From an uncultured Prevotellaceae bacterium (lineage in GTDB: Bacteria; Bacteroidota; Bacteroidia; Bacteroidales; Bacteroidaceae), in NCBI GenBank assembly GCA_900318685.1, contig ONLL01000017.1, positions 1 through 64,000 of the forward strand: a DNA stretch of 64,000 nt, given 5' to 3'. Under the pieces are notes generated by a model. The model ran no database searches and was not told where the DNA came from. It worked only from the letters and a program-made list of their open reading frames with translations. The position numbers were made by a program, and so were the translations under genes. How positions within the stretch are numbered: the stretch's first letter is position 1; every line of letters begins with the position of its first letter. Shown in pieces: positions 44,706 to 53,489 of the stretch.

Positions 44706-47700
44706 TCAACGGATGACCACCTTCTTGCCATTCACGATATACATACCCTTAGTGGGCTGGAGGACGCGGCGGCCCTGGAGATCATAATAGTGGATGGTGG
44801 ATGGTTGATGGTGGATGGAGGCGATGCCAACGGGGACATCGCTGACCTTTGTGGGAGCCTCGATGGGGCAGATCTCGTAGGTGCTGTTGAAGACGATAGC
44901 TATGCCGAGGATGTCGTAGGTGCCTTCAGCAATCTCGTAATTGAGCTTGAAGTTGTCGTAAACCTGTACATCGCCGACATAGAACTTGCCAGCCTCCTCA
45001 GTGACCTCAGCCTTCTCCATCTTCACGACACGGCAGAGGTTGGCAGCCATATCGTCGGCAGTAGCGTCGATGATGACGGGCACAACATCCTTCTTGTCGG
45101 TGGTGATGACATTGCCCAGGTCGACATTGGTGATCTCAGGCAGGTTCTTGTAGGGTGAGTACTTACCCGTGAGGGTGCCGCCCAAGATGTCGCCAGCGCT
45201 AAAGTAGGTCTCGAAGCCAGCATTGTTGAACAGACAGATGGCAGCCGAGGCATCGGCGATATAGATGTTCTTCATGGCAGGATCGACATATAGCACCTGA
45301 GCGCCGTCGACACTGAGCTGGCCGGTAGTGTTGGCCGCGATGAACTCAGCGATGGTCTGGTAGACCTTGACGACGGTGACGGCGAAGGTCTTTTTCACTT
45401 GGTTGAAGTGTACAGGATCGTTGGGCACCACAGTGAGGGTGACATTAGCTGTTCCTTCGGCGATGGCAGTGTAGACAGCATGTTCGTTGACGGTGAGCAC
45501 CTCCTCATTGTCGCTGCTCCATTGCATAGTGTAGGATGCTCCCTCATTGGCTGTGATGGAAGCAACGAAGATGCCTGACTCACCCTCAGCCATAGACGTA
45601 GGATTGACATCGCCAATGCTGGCTACGTCCTGCTTGACGATGATCTCGCCATCGTAGAAACGATAGATGCGCGGCAGGGTCTTGATGGACGAGGTCTCGG
45701 CATAGCACGAGAACATGGGATTGCCGCTGTTGGGATTGAAGCGCATATAGTTGCGCGTGCTGGTGCCCTGGAAGACGATGGTAGCATCGCCCGTCTCAGC
45801 ATCGATGTCGATAGAGGCCAGCGCATTGCCGTCAGCATCGGGCTCAGCCTCGGTCCTGAGATAGTTGCTCTTCTCACCTCCGGCAGCATAGAGATAGCCG
45901 TTGCCCACATTGAAGTAGAAGCCCTCCTCAAGTGTGATCTTCTGAATGGCGCTGCTGGGGATGATACAGCCATTGTCCTCGATGGTCACGGCATTGGCGG
46001 CACGGTTGTTGGAATTCTGGGTGGTGCTCATGGCATAGGCACCATCATCAGTAACACCAACTAGGATGATCTTGTCGCCTGCAGCCAGCGTGCTGGCATC
46101 AGTGACGAGCACATACTTGTCAGTGCCGGGAATCTCCTGCTCCTCCACCACCAGCTGATAGCTGGCGCTGCCCTCATTGAAGTAGTCGTTGCCAGCGAAG
46201 GAAGCGTTGATGATGGTCTGTCCAGCTGCGAGCAGCTCGATGGCACCCGTAGCCTCGTCGATGGTGGCGACGTCAGTCTTGGATGAGCTCCAGGTGACAG
46301 GCAGGTTGTTGGGATTCACGAGCTCGGGGAACTCAGTGGTCTCGCCAATGACGGCTGTGAAGGTGCTCTCGCCGAAGCTGAGCTCAGCATCCTGCTTAAC
46401 GATGATCTCGCCATCGTAGAAACGATAGATGCGTGGCAGGGTCTTGACGGACGAGGTCTCGGCATAGCACGAGAACACGGGATTGCCGCTGTTGGGATTG
46501 AAGCGCATATAGTTACGCGTGCTGGTGCCCTGGAAGACGATGGCAGCATCGCCCGTCTGAGGATCAATGTCGATGGAGGCCTGTGCATTGCCGTCAGCAT
46601 CGGGCTCAGCCTCGGTCTTCATATAGTTGCTCTTCTCGCCGCCGGCAGCATAGAGATAGCCGTTGCCCACATTGAAGTAGAAGCCCTCCTCGAGGGTGAT
46701 CTTCTGAATGGCGCTGCTGGGGATGATGGTGCCGTCGTCCTCGATGGTCACGGCATTGGCAGCACGGTTGTTGGAATTCTGCGTGGTGCTCATGGCATAG
46801 GCACCATCGTCGGTGACGGCAGCAAGGATGATGACATCGCCTGCAGCCAGCGTGCTGGCATCAGTGACGAGCACATACTTGTCGGTGCCGGGAATCTCCT
46901 GCTCCTTCACCACCAGCTGATAGCTGGCGCTGCCCTCGTTGAAGCTGTCGTTGCCAGCGAAGGAAGCCTTGATAGTGGTCTGACCAGCTGCGAGCAGCTC
47001 GATGGCTCCCGTAGCCTCGTCGATGGTGGCGATGTCAGTCTTGGATGAGCTCCAGGTGACAGGCAGGTTGTTGGGATTCACGAGCTCGGGGAACGTGTTG
47101 CTCTCGCCGATGGTAACGGTCCAGTTGGACTCGGCGAAGCTGAGTTCAGCGTCCTGTTTGACGACGACCTCACCAGCCTGAATGCTGAGGTTCTTGATCT
47201 CCCAGCGGCCAGGAGCCGACGTGTCGGCCCAGTAGTTGAACTGGATTTGGAACACCTTGCCGGCATACTGGCTCAGGTCGATGACACCCACGTTGGTGAA
47301 GTTGTTGTTGCTAGCAAGGACACGTGTAGGCACCTCGATGAGATGCCAGTCGCCGTCCTTCTCGCGTACTTGAACCATAGCTTCCTGCTCAGCTAGACCC
47401 TCACCGCCGAAATAACGGAGATTCTCGTCGAAGGTCATCGTGAGGGTAGATGTGCCAGTGGCATCAATGTAGGGGCTGACCAGACAGGCGTTCATGATGA
47501 CAGAAGTGCAGCCGTAGCCGTTGGCGGTCATTCCATACTGGGAGGTCTTCCACACGGCATCCTGTCCACCCTGGGCATTGTTCTCAGTGACGAACTGTCC
47601 CTGACTGCTGATGAACGACTCCTCGTAGGGGAGGGTCACCGTAGCGTAGTCCTGAGGATCGACGCCAGGATCAGTGCCGCCATCAGGATCGATGGGTGTG

Positions 47701-48149
47701 CCAGCCTCGACGGTGGCATCAACCGACTTGATTCTCCAGTGACCAGAGCCCGAAGGACGGGTGAAGGTGACGGACGAGAACTTGCCAGTCCATACGCCTG
47801 TCTCAGGATCGTAGGTGCCGCAGTTCACCACATCGGCCGTTGTGGGCTTGTTGGAGCCGTCGAAGGTGATGGTGACACTGGTGACATTGCCGCTCTTGGC
47901 TGCGACGGCCATTGTGCCATCGCCATAGACGCGGATACCAGAACCTGTGGTGTAGTACTTGCCGTTGTTACCACCTCCGCCAAAAGTGACTGTGAAGTCA
48001 CCACCATCGAAGGGGTCTGCATACTGAACACCGTTCTCAAGGTCCAAGTCACCAAAGACGATGGCTGCAGCCTGCGTGCTCATAATTCCGAAGCTGAACA
48101 CTGACATTAGTGCCAGCAACAGAGTCTTGAAAGGTAAAGTTTTGATCAT
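44706..48149 (-). CDS. Large secreted modular protein with tandem 254-residue duplication and type IX sorting tail
   Basis: 1147 residues from the ATG at 48149, which starts a signal peptide (LLLALMSVFSFGIMSTQAAA). Order: an N-terminal beta domain; a choice-of-anchor-J-like domain (LPYEESFISSQGQF, about residue 185); two copies of a 254-residue unit made of an Ig-like domain (VTWSSSKTDIATIDEATGA) and a ligand-like domain (EGFYFNVGNGYLYAAGGEKS); an Ig-like domain; an OB-like domain; and a sorting tail (YYDLQGRRVLQPTKG, YIVNGKKVVIR). An in-frame ATG at 48251 lies in the promoter and is rejected. Confidence 0.75.
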   Translation of the reverse strand: MIKTLPFKTLLLALMSVFSFGIMSTQAAAIVFGDLDLENGVQYADPFDGGDFTVTFGGGGNNGKYYTTGSGIRVYGDGTMAVAAKSGNVTSVTITFDGSNKPTTADVVNCGTYDPETGVWTGKFSSVTFTRPSGSGHWRIKSVDATVEAGTPIDPDGGTDPGVDPQDYATVTLPYEESFISSQGQFVTENNAQGGQDAVWKTSQYGMTANGYGCTSVIMNACLVSPYIDATGTSTLTMTFDENLRYFGGEGLAEQEAMVQVREKDGDWHLIEVPTRVLASNNNFTNVGVIDLSQYAGKVFQIQFNYWADTSAPGRWEIKNLSIQAGEVVVKQDAELSFAESNWTVTIGESNTFPELVNPNNLPVTWSSSKTDIATIDEATGAIELLAAGQTTIKASFAGNDSFNEGSASYQLVVKEQEIPGTDKYVLVTDASTLAAGDVIILAAVTDDGAYAMSTTQNSNNRAANAVTIEDDGTIIPSSAIQKITLEEGFYFNVGNGYLYAAGGEKSNYMKTEAEPDADGNAQASIDIDPQTGDAAIVFQGTSTRNYMRFNPNSGNPVFSCYAETSSVKTLPRIYRFYDGEIIVKQDAELSFGESTFTAVIGETTEFPELVNPNNLPVTWSSSKTDVATIDEATGAIELLAAGQTIINASFAGNDYFNEGSASYQLVVEEQEIPGTDKYVLVTDASTLAAGDKIILVGVTDDGAYAMSTTQNSNNRAANAVTIEDNGCIIPSSAIQKITLEEGFYFNVGNGYLYAAGGEKSNYLRTEAEPDADGNALASIDIDAETGDATIVFQGTSTRNYMRFNPNSGNPMFSCYAETSSIKTLPRIYRFYDGEIIVKQDVASIGDVNPTSMAEGESGIFVASITANEGASYTMQWSSDNEEVLTVNEHAVYTAIAEGTANVTLTVVPNDPVHFNQVKKTFAVTVVKVYQTIAEFIAANTTGQLSVDGAQVLYVDPAMKNIYIADASAAICLFNNAGFETYFSAGDILGGTLTGKYSPYKNLPEITNVDLGNVITTDKKDVVPVIIDATADDMAANLCRVVKMEKAEVTEEAGKFYVGDVQVYDNFKLNYEIAEGTYDILGIAIVFNSTYEICPIEAPTKVSDVPVGIASIHHQPSTIHYYDLQGRRVLQPTKGMYIVNGKKVVIR
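45628..47151 (-). repeat. In-frame 762-bp tandem duplication inside the secreted protein gene
   Basis: The block starting VVKQDAELSF recurs exactly 762 bp (254 codons) later and its first residues appear a third time 762 bp beyond that (boundaries near 47152, 46390 and 45628). DNA and protein are close to identical over most of the unit; the copies differ mainly at the start of the Ig-like part. Confidence 0.85.
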
Positions 48150-48225
48150 AATGTTATTGTTTATAAGTTGTTGATATTTATATTGTTCGCGTGAGGTTAG
48201 CGTGAGGTTAGCATAGAGCAGGTCT

Positions 48226-48237
48226 GGACGTACGTCC
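48226..48237. promoter_or_regulatory. Perfect palindrome GGACGTACGTCC at the start of the secreted-protein transcript
   Basis: A 12-bp perfect palindrome (with outer bases GC on the right) just downstream of the -7 box. It sits where an operator would block transcription. Next to it GCGTGAGGTTA is directly repeated (48189-48211). Confidence 0.45.
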
Positions 48238-48248
48238 GCATTTGGTTG

Positions 48249-48279
48249 CAAAGTTACAAAGAATTTCCGAACTCAGCAA
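48249..48279 (-). promoter_or_regulatory. Promoter of the large sorting-tail protein
   Basis: Minus strand: TTG (48277-48279), 20 bp, TAACTTTG (48249-48256). Leader about 95 bases. Divergent from the queC promoter 39 bp away. Confidence 0.8.
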
Positions 48280-48317
48280 GTTTTTTGCTAACTTTAAACA
48301 TTTGTTTTTCATTTCTC

Positions 48318-48348
48318 TTGCTTATTTCGAAATAATTTGTTACTTTTG
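48318..48348 (+). promoter_or_regulatory. queC promoter
   Basis: TTG (48318-48320), 20 bp, TACTTTTG (48341-48348). It gives a leader of about 160 bases. Confidence 0.75.
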
Positions 48349-48357
48349 CAGCGGAAA

Positions 48358-48506
48358 GACAACTGTGGGTTTGGTTGGGAAGACAACTTTGAGTTTGGAG
48401 TTGGAAGACAACTGTGAGTTTGGAGTGGGAAGACAACTTAGACAACTGGGACAACTTTTTTTATTGGGACAACTTTTTTTGAGACAACTTATATATTGAG
48501 ACAATA
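48358..48506 (+). repeat. GACAACT repeats in the queC leader
   Basis: GACAAC(T) starts at 48358, 48382, 48407, 48432, 48441, 48450, 48468 and 48483, with a last GACAAT at 48500. The first three intervals are 24-25 bp with a shared GAGTTTGGAG spacer; later ones are 9, 9, 18, 15 and 17. Two are followed by T7. All lie within the predicted transcript. It does not match a preQ1 riboswitch. Confidence 0.65.
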
Positions 48507-48514
48507 TCTTTGAG

Positions 48515-49189
48515 ATGAAAGACTGCATACTGATACTGAGCGGCGGCATGGACTCAACGACGCTGCTCTATGACTACAAGGAACGGATAGCGCTGGCCGT
48601 ATCGTTCGACTACGGGTCGAAACACAACGCACGTGAGATACCTTTTGCCCGTCTGCATTGCGAGAGGCTGGGCATTGAGCATCTGGTGATACCACTCAAG
48701 TTCATGGGCCGCTACTTCCAGAGCTCACTGCTGGTGGGGGGCGAGGACATACCCGAAGGTCACTACGAGGAAGAGAACATGAAGTCGACGGTGGTGCCCT
48801 TCCGCAATGGCATCATGCTCTCAGTAGCCGTGGGGCTGGCCGAGAGCCGGGGACTGAAATATGTGATGATGGCCAATCACGGTGGCGACCACACCATCTA
48901 TCCTGACTGCCGCCCGGAGTTTGTGGAAGCGTTCGATGCTGCTGCAAAGGCAGGAACATTCGAAGGCATCGGTCTGCTGTCGCCCTATACTAACCTGACG
49001 AAAGGCGACATCGCCCGCAGAGGTAAGGAGCTGGGCATCGACTACAGCGAGACTTGGTCGTGCTACAAGGGCGAAGAGGTGCACTGCGGCAAGTGCGGCA
49101 CCTGCGTGGAGCGACGCGAAGCGCTGGCTGAGGCAGGGATTGAGGATAAGACGGAATATGGGGGCCTCCCCCTTGCCCCCTCCAACTAG
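48515..49189 (+). CDS. queC: 7-cyano-7-deazaguanine synthase
   Basis: 224 residues. Makes preQ0 from 7-carboxy-7-deazaguanine using ATP and ammonia, for queuosine. PP-loop LSGGMDSTTLLYDY at the N-terminus, VVPFRNGIMLSVAVGLAE, and a zinc-binding C-terminus with four cysteines (SCYKGEEVHCGKCGTCVERREA). The last residues after KTEYG (GLPLAPSN) are encoded by a dispersed G/C repeat rather than family-conserved sequence. Confidence 0.93.
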   Translation: MKDCILILSGGMDSTTLLYDYKERIALAVSFDYGSKHNAREIPFARLHCERLGIEHLVIPLKFMGRYFQSSLLVGGEDIPEGHYEEENMKSTVVPFRNGIMLSVAVGLAESRGLKYVMMANHGGDHTIYPDCRPEFVEAFDAAAKAGTFEGIGLLSPYTNLTKGDIARRGKELGIDYSETWSCYKGEEVHCGKCGTCVERREALAEAGIEDKTEYGGLPLAPSN

Positions 49190-49229
49190 AGGGGGTGATT
49201 GAAGAGGGGTGACTAAGATGGAGGGGGTT
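49165..49229. repeat. Dispersed G/C-strand repeat, copy 4, forming the end of queC
   Basis: CCTCCCCCTTGCCCCCTCC, AACTAGA, GGGGGTG, then two further GGGG(T/G) tracts. The TAG stop of queC (49187-49189) lies in the loop. The far end touches the ilvN stop at 49228. Confidence 0.65.
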
Positions 49230-49767
49230 ATCGGTTTTGGGACTCTCTTTGCTCTAGGAACTCGCTGACCTGCTCCTGGGTGCCGCGGGTGACGGCGATG
49301 CGGCCGGAACGGGTGTACTGGAGGACACAGCCGAAGGCATCGAGGGCACGATAGAGGGAGATGATGTCGGCAGTGACGCCGTATTTCATCACGATGACAT
49401 AGGTGGGATTCACCTCGGTGATGCTAGCATCATGACGACGGATGGTGCGGCTGATCTCAGAGTTCTGCAGCACTAGGTCAGTGGAGAGCTTGTAGAGGGC
49501 CGTCTCACGGATAAACAATTGGTCGTCAGTGAAGTAGCTGGCCTTCACCACGTCGATCTTCTTCTCAATCTGCTTGGTTATCTTGATAATCTGGTCCTCA
49601 TCGCTCCAGGCGGTGATGGTGTATTTATGCACACCGGGAATGCTCGATGCCGACACATTCAGGCTCTCGATGTTCACCTGCCGACGGGTGAACACAGCCG
49701 TAATCTGGTTCAATATACCCGCGATGTTCTCGGAGTATACCAGCAGGGTATAAAGTTTGTTCTCCAT
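49228..49767 (-). CDS. ilvN: Acetolactate synthase small (regulatory) subunit
   Basis: 179 residues. ACT domain at the N-terminus (LYTLLVYSENIAGILNQITA, then RRQVNIESLNVS) and the C-terminal regulatory part. Gives valine feedback control to IlvB. The start at MENKLYTLL (49767) fits the family better than an ATG five codons upstream. Third gene of ilvD-ilvB-ilvN. Confidence 0.93.
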   Translation of the reverse strand: MENKLYTLLVYSENIAGILNQITAVFTRRQVNIESLNVSASSIPGVHKYTITAWSDEDQIIKITKQIEKKIDVVKASYFTDDQLFIRETALYKLSTDLVLQNSEISRTIRRHDASITEVNPTYVIVMKYGVTADIISLYRALDAFGCVLQYTRSGRIAVTRGTQEQVSEFLEQRESQNR

Positions 49768-49780
49768 TTTAGTTTTTTCC

Positions 49781-49820
49781 ATTCTTCACTCTTCACTCTT
49801 CATTCTTCATTCTTCACTTA
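49781..49820. repeat. Heptanucleotide array ATTCTTC/ACTCTTC between ilvB and ilvN
   Basis: Five 7-bp units in phase from 49781 plus a partial. On the minus strand these are GAAGAAT/GAAGAGT, the same heptamer as at 37520-37580. The ilvB stop (TGA, 49814-49816) lies inside the last unit. Confidence 0.75.
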
Positions 49821-51541
49821 ATACTAAGCATCATATCATCAACATTCTTTCCCGGTGGAGTCATGGGAAGCACGTTGTCTTCCTCCATGATGGCACACTC
49901 GAGGATGAACGGGCCGTCGGTCGTGAGCATCTTCTGCACAGCAGCAGCGAGATCCTTGCGGTCGACGACAGCCTGATAGGCGATGCCATAGCCCTGAGCG
50001 ATAGCCTCGTAGCAGGGGTTGAGCATCTTCGTGAATGACTTGCGGCGCTTCCAGAACATATCCTGCCACTGGCGCACGTTGCCCAGATAATTGTTGTTGA
50101 GCAGGATCATCTTAACGGGTGCCTGCTGCTCCATGATGGTGCCCAGCTCCTGGATGTTCATCTGGAAGCCTCCGTCGCCCATGAAGCAGACGACAGTACG
50201 CCGACTGCTGTCCTCCGACGAGCATGCTGCAAAGGTAGCTCCAATGGCGGCAGGCATGCCATAACCCATGGTGCCCAGGCCTCCACTGGTGCAGATGCTG
50301 CGCTTATGGTGATACTTGAAGTAACGAGTGGCAAAGAGTTGATTCTGACCAACATCCGTCACAAGGATGGTGTCATCAGGAGAAGCCTTGGCCACAGCAT
50401 TCACTACCTCACCCATGAGCAGCGGTCCCTCAGTGGGATGGATGGCCGGCTCGATGACCCGGATGCGCTCCTGCTCGTCGAGGGGCAGGAAAGAATCGCG
50501 CCATTCCTTGTGGCTGGCAGGATGGAGTAGGGCAGTGATGGCAGGCAGCGACTCCTTACAGTCGGCCACGACAGCCACATCAGTCTTCACGTTCTTGTCG
50601 ATCTCGCTCTTGTCGATGTCGAGGTGGATGATCTTAGCCTGACGGGCATAGGTGCTCAAGTTGCCCGTGACACGGTCGCTGAAACGCATGCCGATGGCAA
50701 TGAGCACATCGCACTCCTGCTCCTTGAGGTTGACGGCATAGTTGCCGTGCATGCCCAGCATACCCACGTTAAGAGGATGGTTGGAGGGCAGCGCTGAGAG
50801 ACCAAGCATGGTGCGTCCGGCAGGAATATCAGCTTTCTCGAGGAAAGCCTGCAGCTCACGCTGGGCATTGCCCAACTCTACACCCTGGCCCACCAGTGCC
50901 AGCGGTCGCTGAGCCTGGTTGATGAGGGCAGCAGCCTCGCTCACAGCATCAGCATCGAGCGTAGGATAAGCCACATACGAGCGAACGAAGTTCACTTTCT
51001 CGGCATGAAACTCCACCATCTCCGTCTGCGCGTTCTTGGGGAAGTCGAGCACCACAGGACCCGGACGTCCTGAGCGTGCGATATAGAAAGCCCGGCTGAC
51101 AGCCCATGCGATGTCGTCGGCATGACGTATCTGATAGCTCCACTTCGAGATGGGCTGTGCCAGACCGACAAGGTCTACCTCCTGGAAGGCATCCGTGCCC
51201 AGGGCGCCAATAGGCACCTGACCGGCGATGACGACGATGGGAGTGGAGTCGAGCATGGCATCGGCCACACCCGTCAGCGTATTGGTGGCACCAGGACCGC
51301 TGGTGACCAGTGCCACGCCGACGTTGCCCGACACACGGGCAAAGCCCTCAGCGGCATGGGTAGCAGCCTGTTCGTGGCGCACAAGGATATGGTCGAAGGC
51401 TTTCTTCTCACCACGGGTATAATCGTAGAGGGCATCATAGACAGGCATGATCGAGCCGCCAGGATAGCCGAAGATGGTCTTCACACCTTCGGCTTTCAAA
51501 GCCAGCATCAGTGCCTCGGAGCCAGTGATCTTTTCTTTCAT
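49814..51541 (-). CDS. ilvB: Acetolactate synthase large (catalytic) subunit
   Basis: 575 residues. ThDP-dependent condensation of pyruvate for valine, leucine and isoleucine. Motifs: YPGGSIMPVYDAL, the ThDP Glu in LVRHEQAATHAAEGFAR, SGPGATNTLTG, and the metal-binding GDGGFQMNIQELGTI to NNNYLGNVRQWQ. The ATG at 51541 (MKEKITGSEAL) is used; an in-frame ATG at 51649 would add a GIPGIPG-type stretch read from the 9-bp array and is rejected. Confidence 0.95.
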   Translation of the reverse strand: MKEKITGSEALMLALKAEGVKTIFGYPGGSIMPVYDALYDYTRGEKKAFDHILVRHEQAATHAAEGFARVSGNVGVALVTSGPGATNTLTGVADAMLDSTPIVVIAGQVPIGALGTDAFQEVDLVGLAQPISKWSYQIRHADDIAWAVSRAFYIARSGRPGPVVLDFPKNAQTEMVEFHAEKVNFVRSYVAYPTLDADAVSEAAALINQAQRPLALVGQGVELGNAQRELQAFLEKADIPAGRTMLGLSALPSNHPLNVGMLGMHGNYAVNLKEQECDVLIAIGMRFSDRVTGNLSTYARQAKIIHLDIDKSEIDKNVKTDVAVVADCKESLPAITALLHPASHKEWRDSFLPLDEQERIRVIEPAIHPTEGPLLMGEVVNAVAKASPDDTILVTDVGQNQLFATRYFKYHHKRSICTSGGLGTMGYGMPAAIGATFAACSSEDSSRRTVVCFMGDGGFQMNIQELGTIMEQQAPVKMILLNNNYLGNVRQWQDMFWKRRKSFTKMLNPCYEAIAQGYGIAYQAVVDRKDLAAAVQKMLTTDGPFILECAIMEEDNVLPMTPPGKNVDDMMLSIK

Positions 51542-51569
51542 TTTATCTTTTGGGGTAGAGTCGGATGTT

Positions 51570-51645
51570 CCGGGTTTTCCGGATATTCTGGGTTCTCCGG
51601 GTTTTCCGGATATTCCGGGTATTCCGGGTATTCCGGGTATTCTAG
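51570..51645. repeat. 9-bp phased CCGG array between ilvD and ilvB
   Basis: CCGG cores (one CTGG, one CTAG) start at 51570, 51579, 51588, 51597, 51606, 51615, 51624, 51633 and 51642, exactly nine bases apart; several units read TATTCCGGG. The last unit contains the ilvD stop codon. Same period and unit number as the array at 34712-34790. Confidence 0.8.
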
Positions 51646-53435
51646 TCAATGATTCTCACGCCTCCCTTGTCAGCACTCGAGACGCTCTGGGCGTAGGCGC
51701 GGAGAGCTTTGCTCACAGGGCGATGGCGCTTGAGGGGCTGCTGCGGACGGGCGGCCAGCTCCTCGTCGCTGAGCTTCACGCTGATGGTGCGGCTGGGGAT
51801 GTCGATGACTATGATGTCGCCGTCCTTGATCTTGCCGATATTGCCACCGCTGGCAGCCTCGGGCGAGATATGTCCGATGGAGAGGCCGCTGGTGCCACCA
51901 GAGAAACGTCCGTCAGTGATCAGGGCGCACTCCTTACCCAGGTGCATCGACTTGATATAAGAGGTGGGGTAGAGCATCTCCTGCATGCCTGGGCCTCCCT
52001 TGGGACCTTCGTGGGTGATGACGACGCAGTCGCCCTTCTTCACCTTGCCGCCAAGGATGCCCTCACAGGCATCTTCCTGCGAGTCGAACACTACGGCAGG
52101 ACCTTCGAAATGCCAGAGGCTCTCGTCGACGCCAGCCGTCTTGACCACGCAGCCATCCTGAGCGATGTTGCCAAAGAGCACGGCCAGTCCGCCGTCCTTC
52201 GTGTAAGCATGCTCGATGTCGCGAATGCAGCCGTTGGTACGGTCTGTGTCAAGCCTATCGTAGTATTCGTTCTGCGAACCCATCTCCGTAGAGAAACGTC
52301 CGGCAGGAGCACTGTAGTAGATGGCAATCTCGTCGGACAGGCCGTTGACATCATATTTCTCCATAGCCTCGGTGAGCGTCATGCCATCGACACGGACGGC
52401 ACTTCCGTCGACCAGTCCGCCTTTGTTCAGTTCGTTGAGGATGCCGAGAATGCCTCCTGCGCGGTTGCACTCCTGAACGGAATATTTCTGCGTGTTAGGA
52501 GCGAGCTTGCAGAGGCAGGGCACCTTTCGTGAAAGCATATCGATGTCGCTCATCGTGAAGTCAACGCCAGCCTCCTGAGCTACTGCCAGCAGGTGGAGCA
52601 CGGTGTTGGTGCTACCGCCCATGGCGATGTCGAGGGTCATGGCATTGAGGAAAGCCTGACGTGTGGCTATCAAGCGTGGGAGCACGCTTTCATCGCCGTC
52701 CTCATAGTAGGCCAGGGCATTCTTCACAATCTGACGGGCAGCCTGACGGAACAGTTGTATGCGGTTGGTATGCGTGGCCAGGATAGTGCCGTTGCCAGGC
52801 AGTGCCAGTCCTATGGCCTCCGTCAGAGAGTTCATCGAGTTGGCCGTGAACATGCCGCTGCACGAGCCGCAACCGGGACAAGCACAGGACTCTATCTCCT
52901 GCAGTTCCTTGTCGCTCACCGACGGGTCGGCACCCTTCACCATAGCCGTGATGAGGTCGGCATTCTCGCCACGCCAGCGTCCAGCCTCCATCGGACCGCC
53001 ACTGCAGAAGATGGTGGGGATGTTGAGTCGCATGGATGCCATGAGCATTCCTGGAGTCACCTTGTCGCAGTTGGAGATGCAGATCATGGCATCAGCCTTG
53101 TGAGCGTTGACCATATACTCCACCGAGTCGGCGATGATGTCGCGAGAGGGCAGCGAATAGAGCATGCCGTCGTGTCCCATCGCGATGCCATCGTCGATGG
53201 CGATAGTATTGAACTCAGCGGCATAGCAACCCATCTGCTCGATCTCCTCCCGGACAATCTGTCCGATCTCGTGCAGGTGGGTATGTCCGGGGACAAACTG
53301 AGTGAATGAATTGACGATGGCGATGATGGGTTTGCCAAACTGCTCATGCTTCATGCCAGTGGCTACCCAAAGAGCACGGGCGCCAGCCATGCGACGCCCT
53401 TCAGTGCAAACACTACTTCTTAATGGATGTTTCAT
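51642..53435 (-). CDS. ilvD: Dihydroxy-acid dehydratase
   Basis: 597 residues. Fe-S dehydratase of branched-chain amino acid synthesis. Cluster cysteines in [15 protein letters not shown] and [20 protein letters not shown]; also [21 protein letters not shown] and [21 protein letters not shown]. First gene of ilvD-ilvB-ilvN. No clear promoter in the 54 bp after the PBP1A gene, so read-through from there is possible. Confidence 0.96.
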   Translation of the reverse strand: MKHPLRSSVCTEGRRMAGARALWVATGMKHEQFGKPIIAIVNSFTQFVPGHTHLHEIGQIVREEIEQMGCYAAEFNTIAIDDGIAMGHDGMLYSLPSRDIIADSVEYMVNAHKADAMICISNCDKVTPGMLMASMRLNIPTIFCSGGPMEAGRWRGENADLITAMVKGADPSVSDKELQEIESCACPGCGSCSGMFTANSMNSLTEAIGLALPGNGTILATHTNRIQLFRQAARQIVKNALAYYEDGDESVLPRLIATRQAFLNAMTLDIAMGGSTNTVLHLLAVAQEAGVDFTMSDIDMLSRKVPCLCKLAPNTQKYSVQECNRAGGILGILNELNKGGLVDGSAVRVDGMTLTEAMEKYDVNGLSDEIAIYYSAPAGRFSTEMGSQNEYYDRLDTDRTNGCIRDIEHAYTKDGGLAVLFGNIAQDGCVVKTAGVDESLWHFEGPAVVFDSQEDACEGILGGKVKKGDCVVITHEGPKGGPGMQEMLYPTSYIKSMHLGKECALITDGRFSGGTSGLSIGHISPEAASGGNIGKIKDGDIIVIDIPSRTISVKLSDEELAARPQQPLKRHRPVSKALRAYAQSVSSADKGGVRIID

Positions 53436-53489
53436 ATATTTGCATCTAGTAACTTTGTTTTCAATACGTTATTGCAACGACAAAGACAC

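Noticed and set aside
48505-48512. TATCTTTG as the queC promoter
   Set aside because: Only two bases before the ATG, so transcription would begin within the gene; the box at 48341 has a proper -33 partner.
48349-48514. preQ1 riboswitch before queC
   Set aside because: The leader lacks the compact H-type pseudoknot pattern with an A-rich tail; it is made of GACAACT repeats.
51542-51649. N-terminal GIPGIPG-type extension of IlvB
   Set aside because: It is the translation of the 9-bp array; ilvB family proteins start at MKEKITGSEAL.
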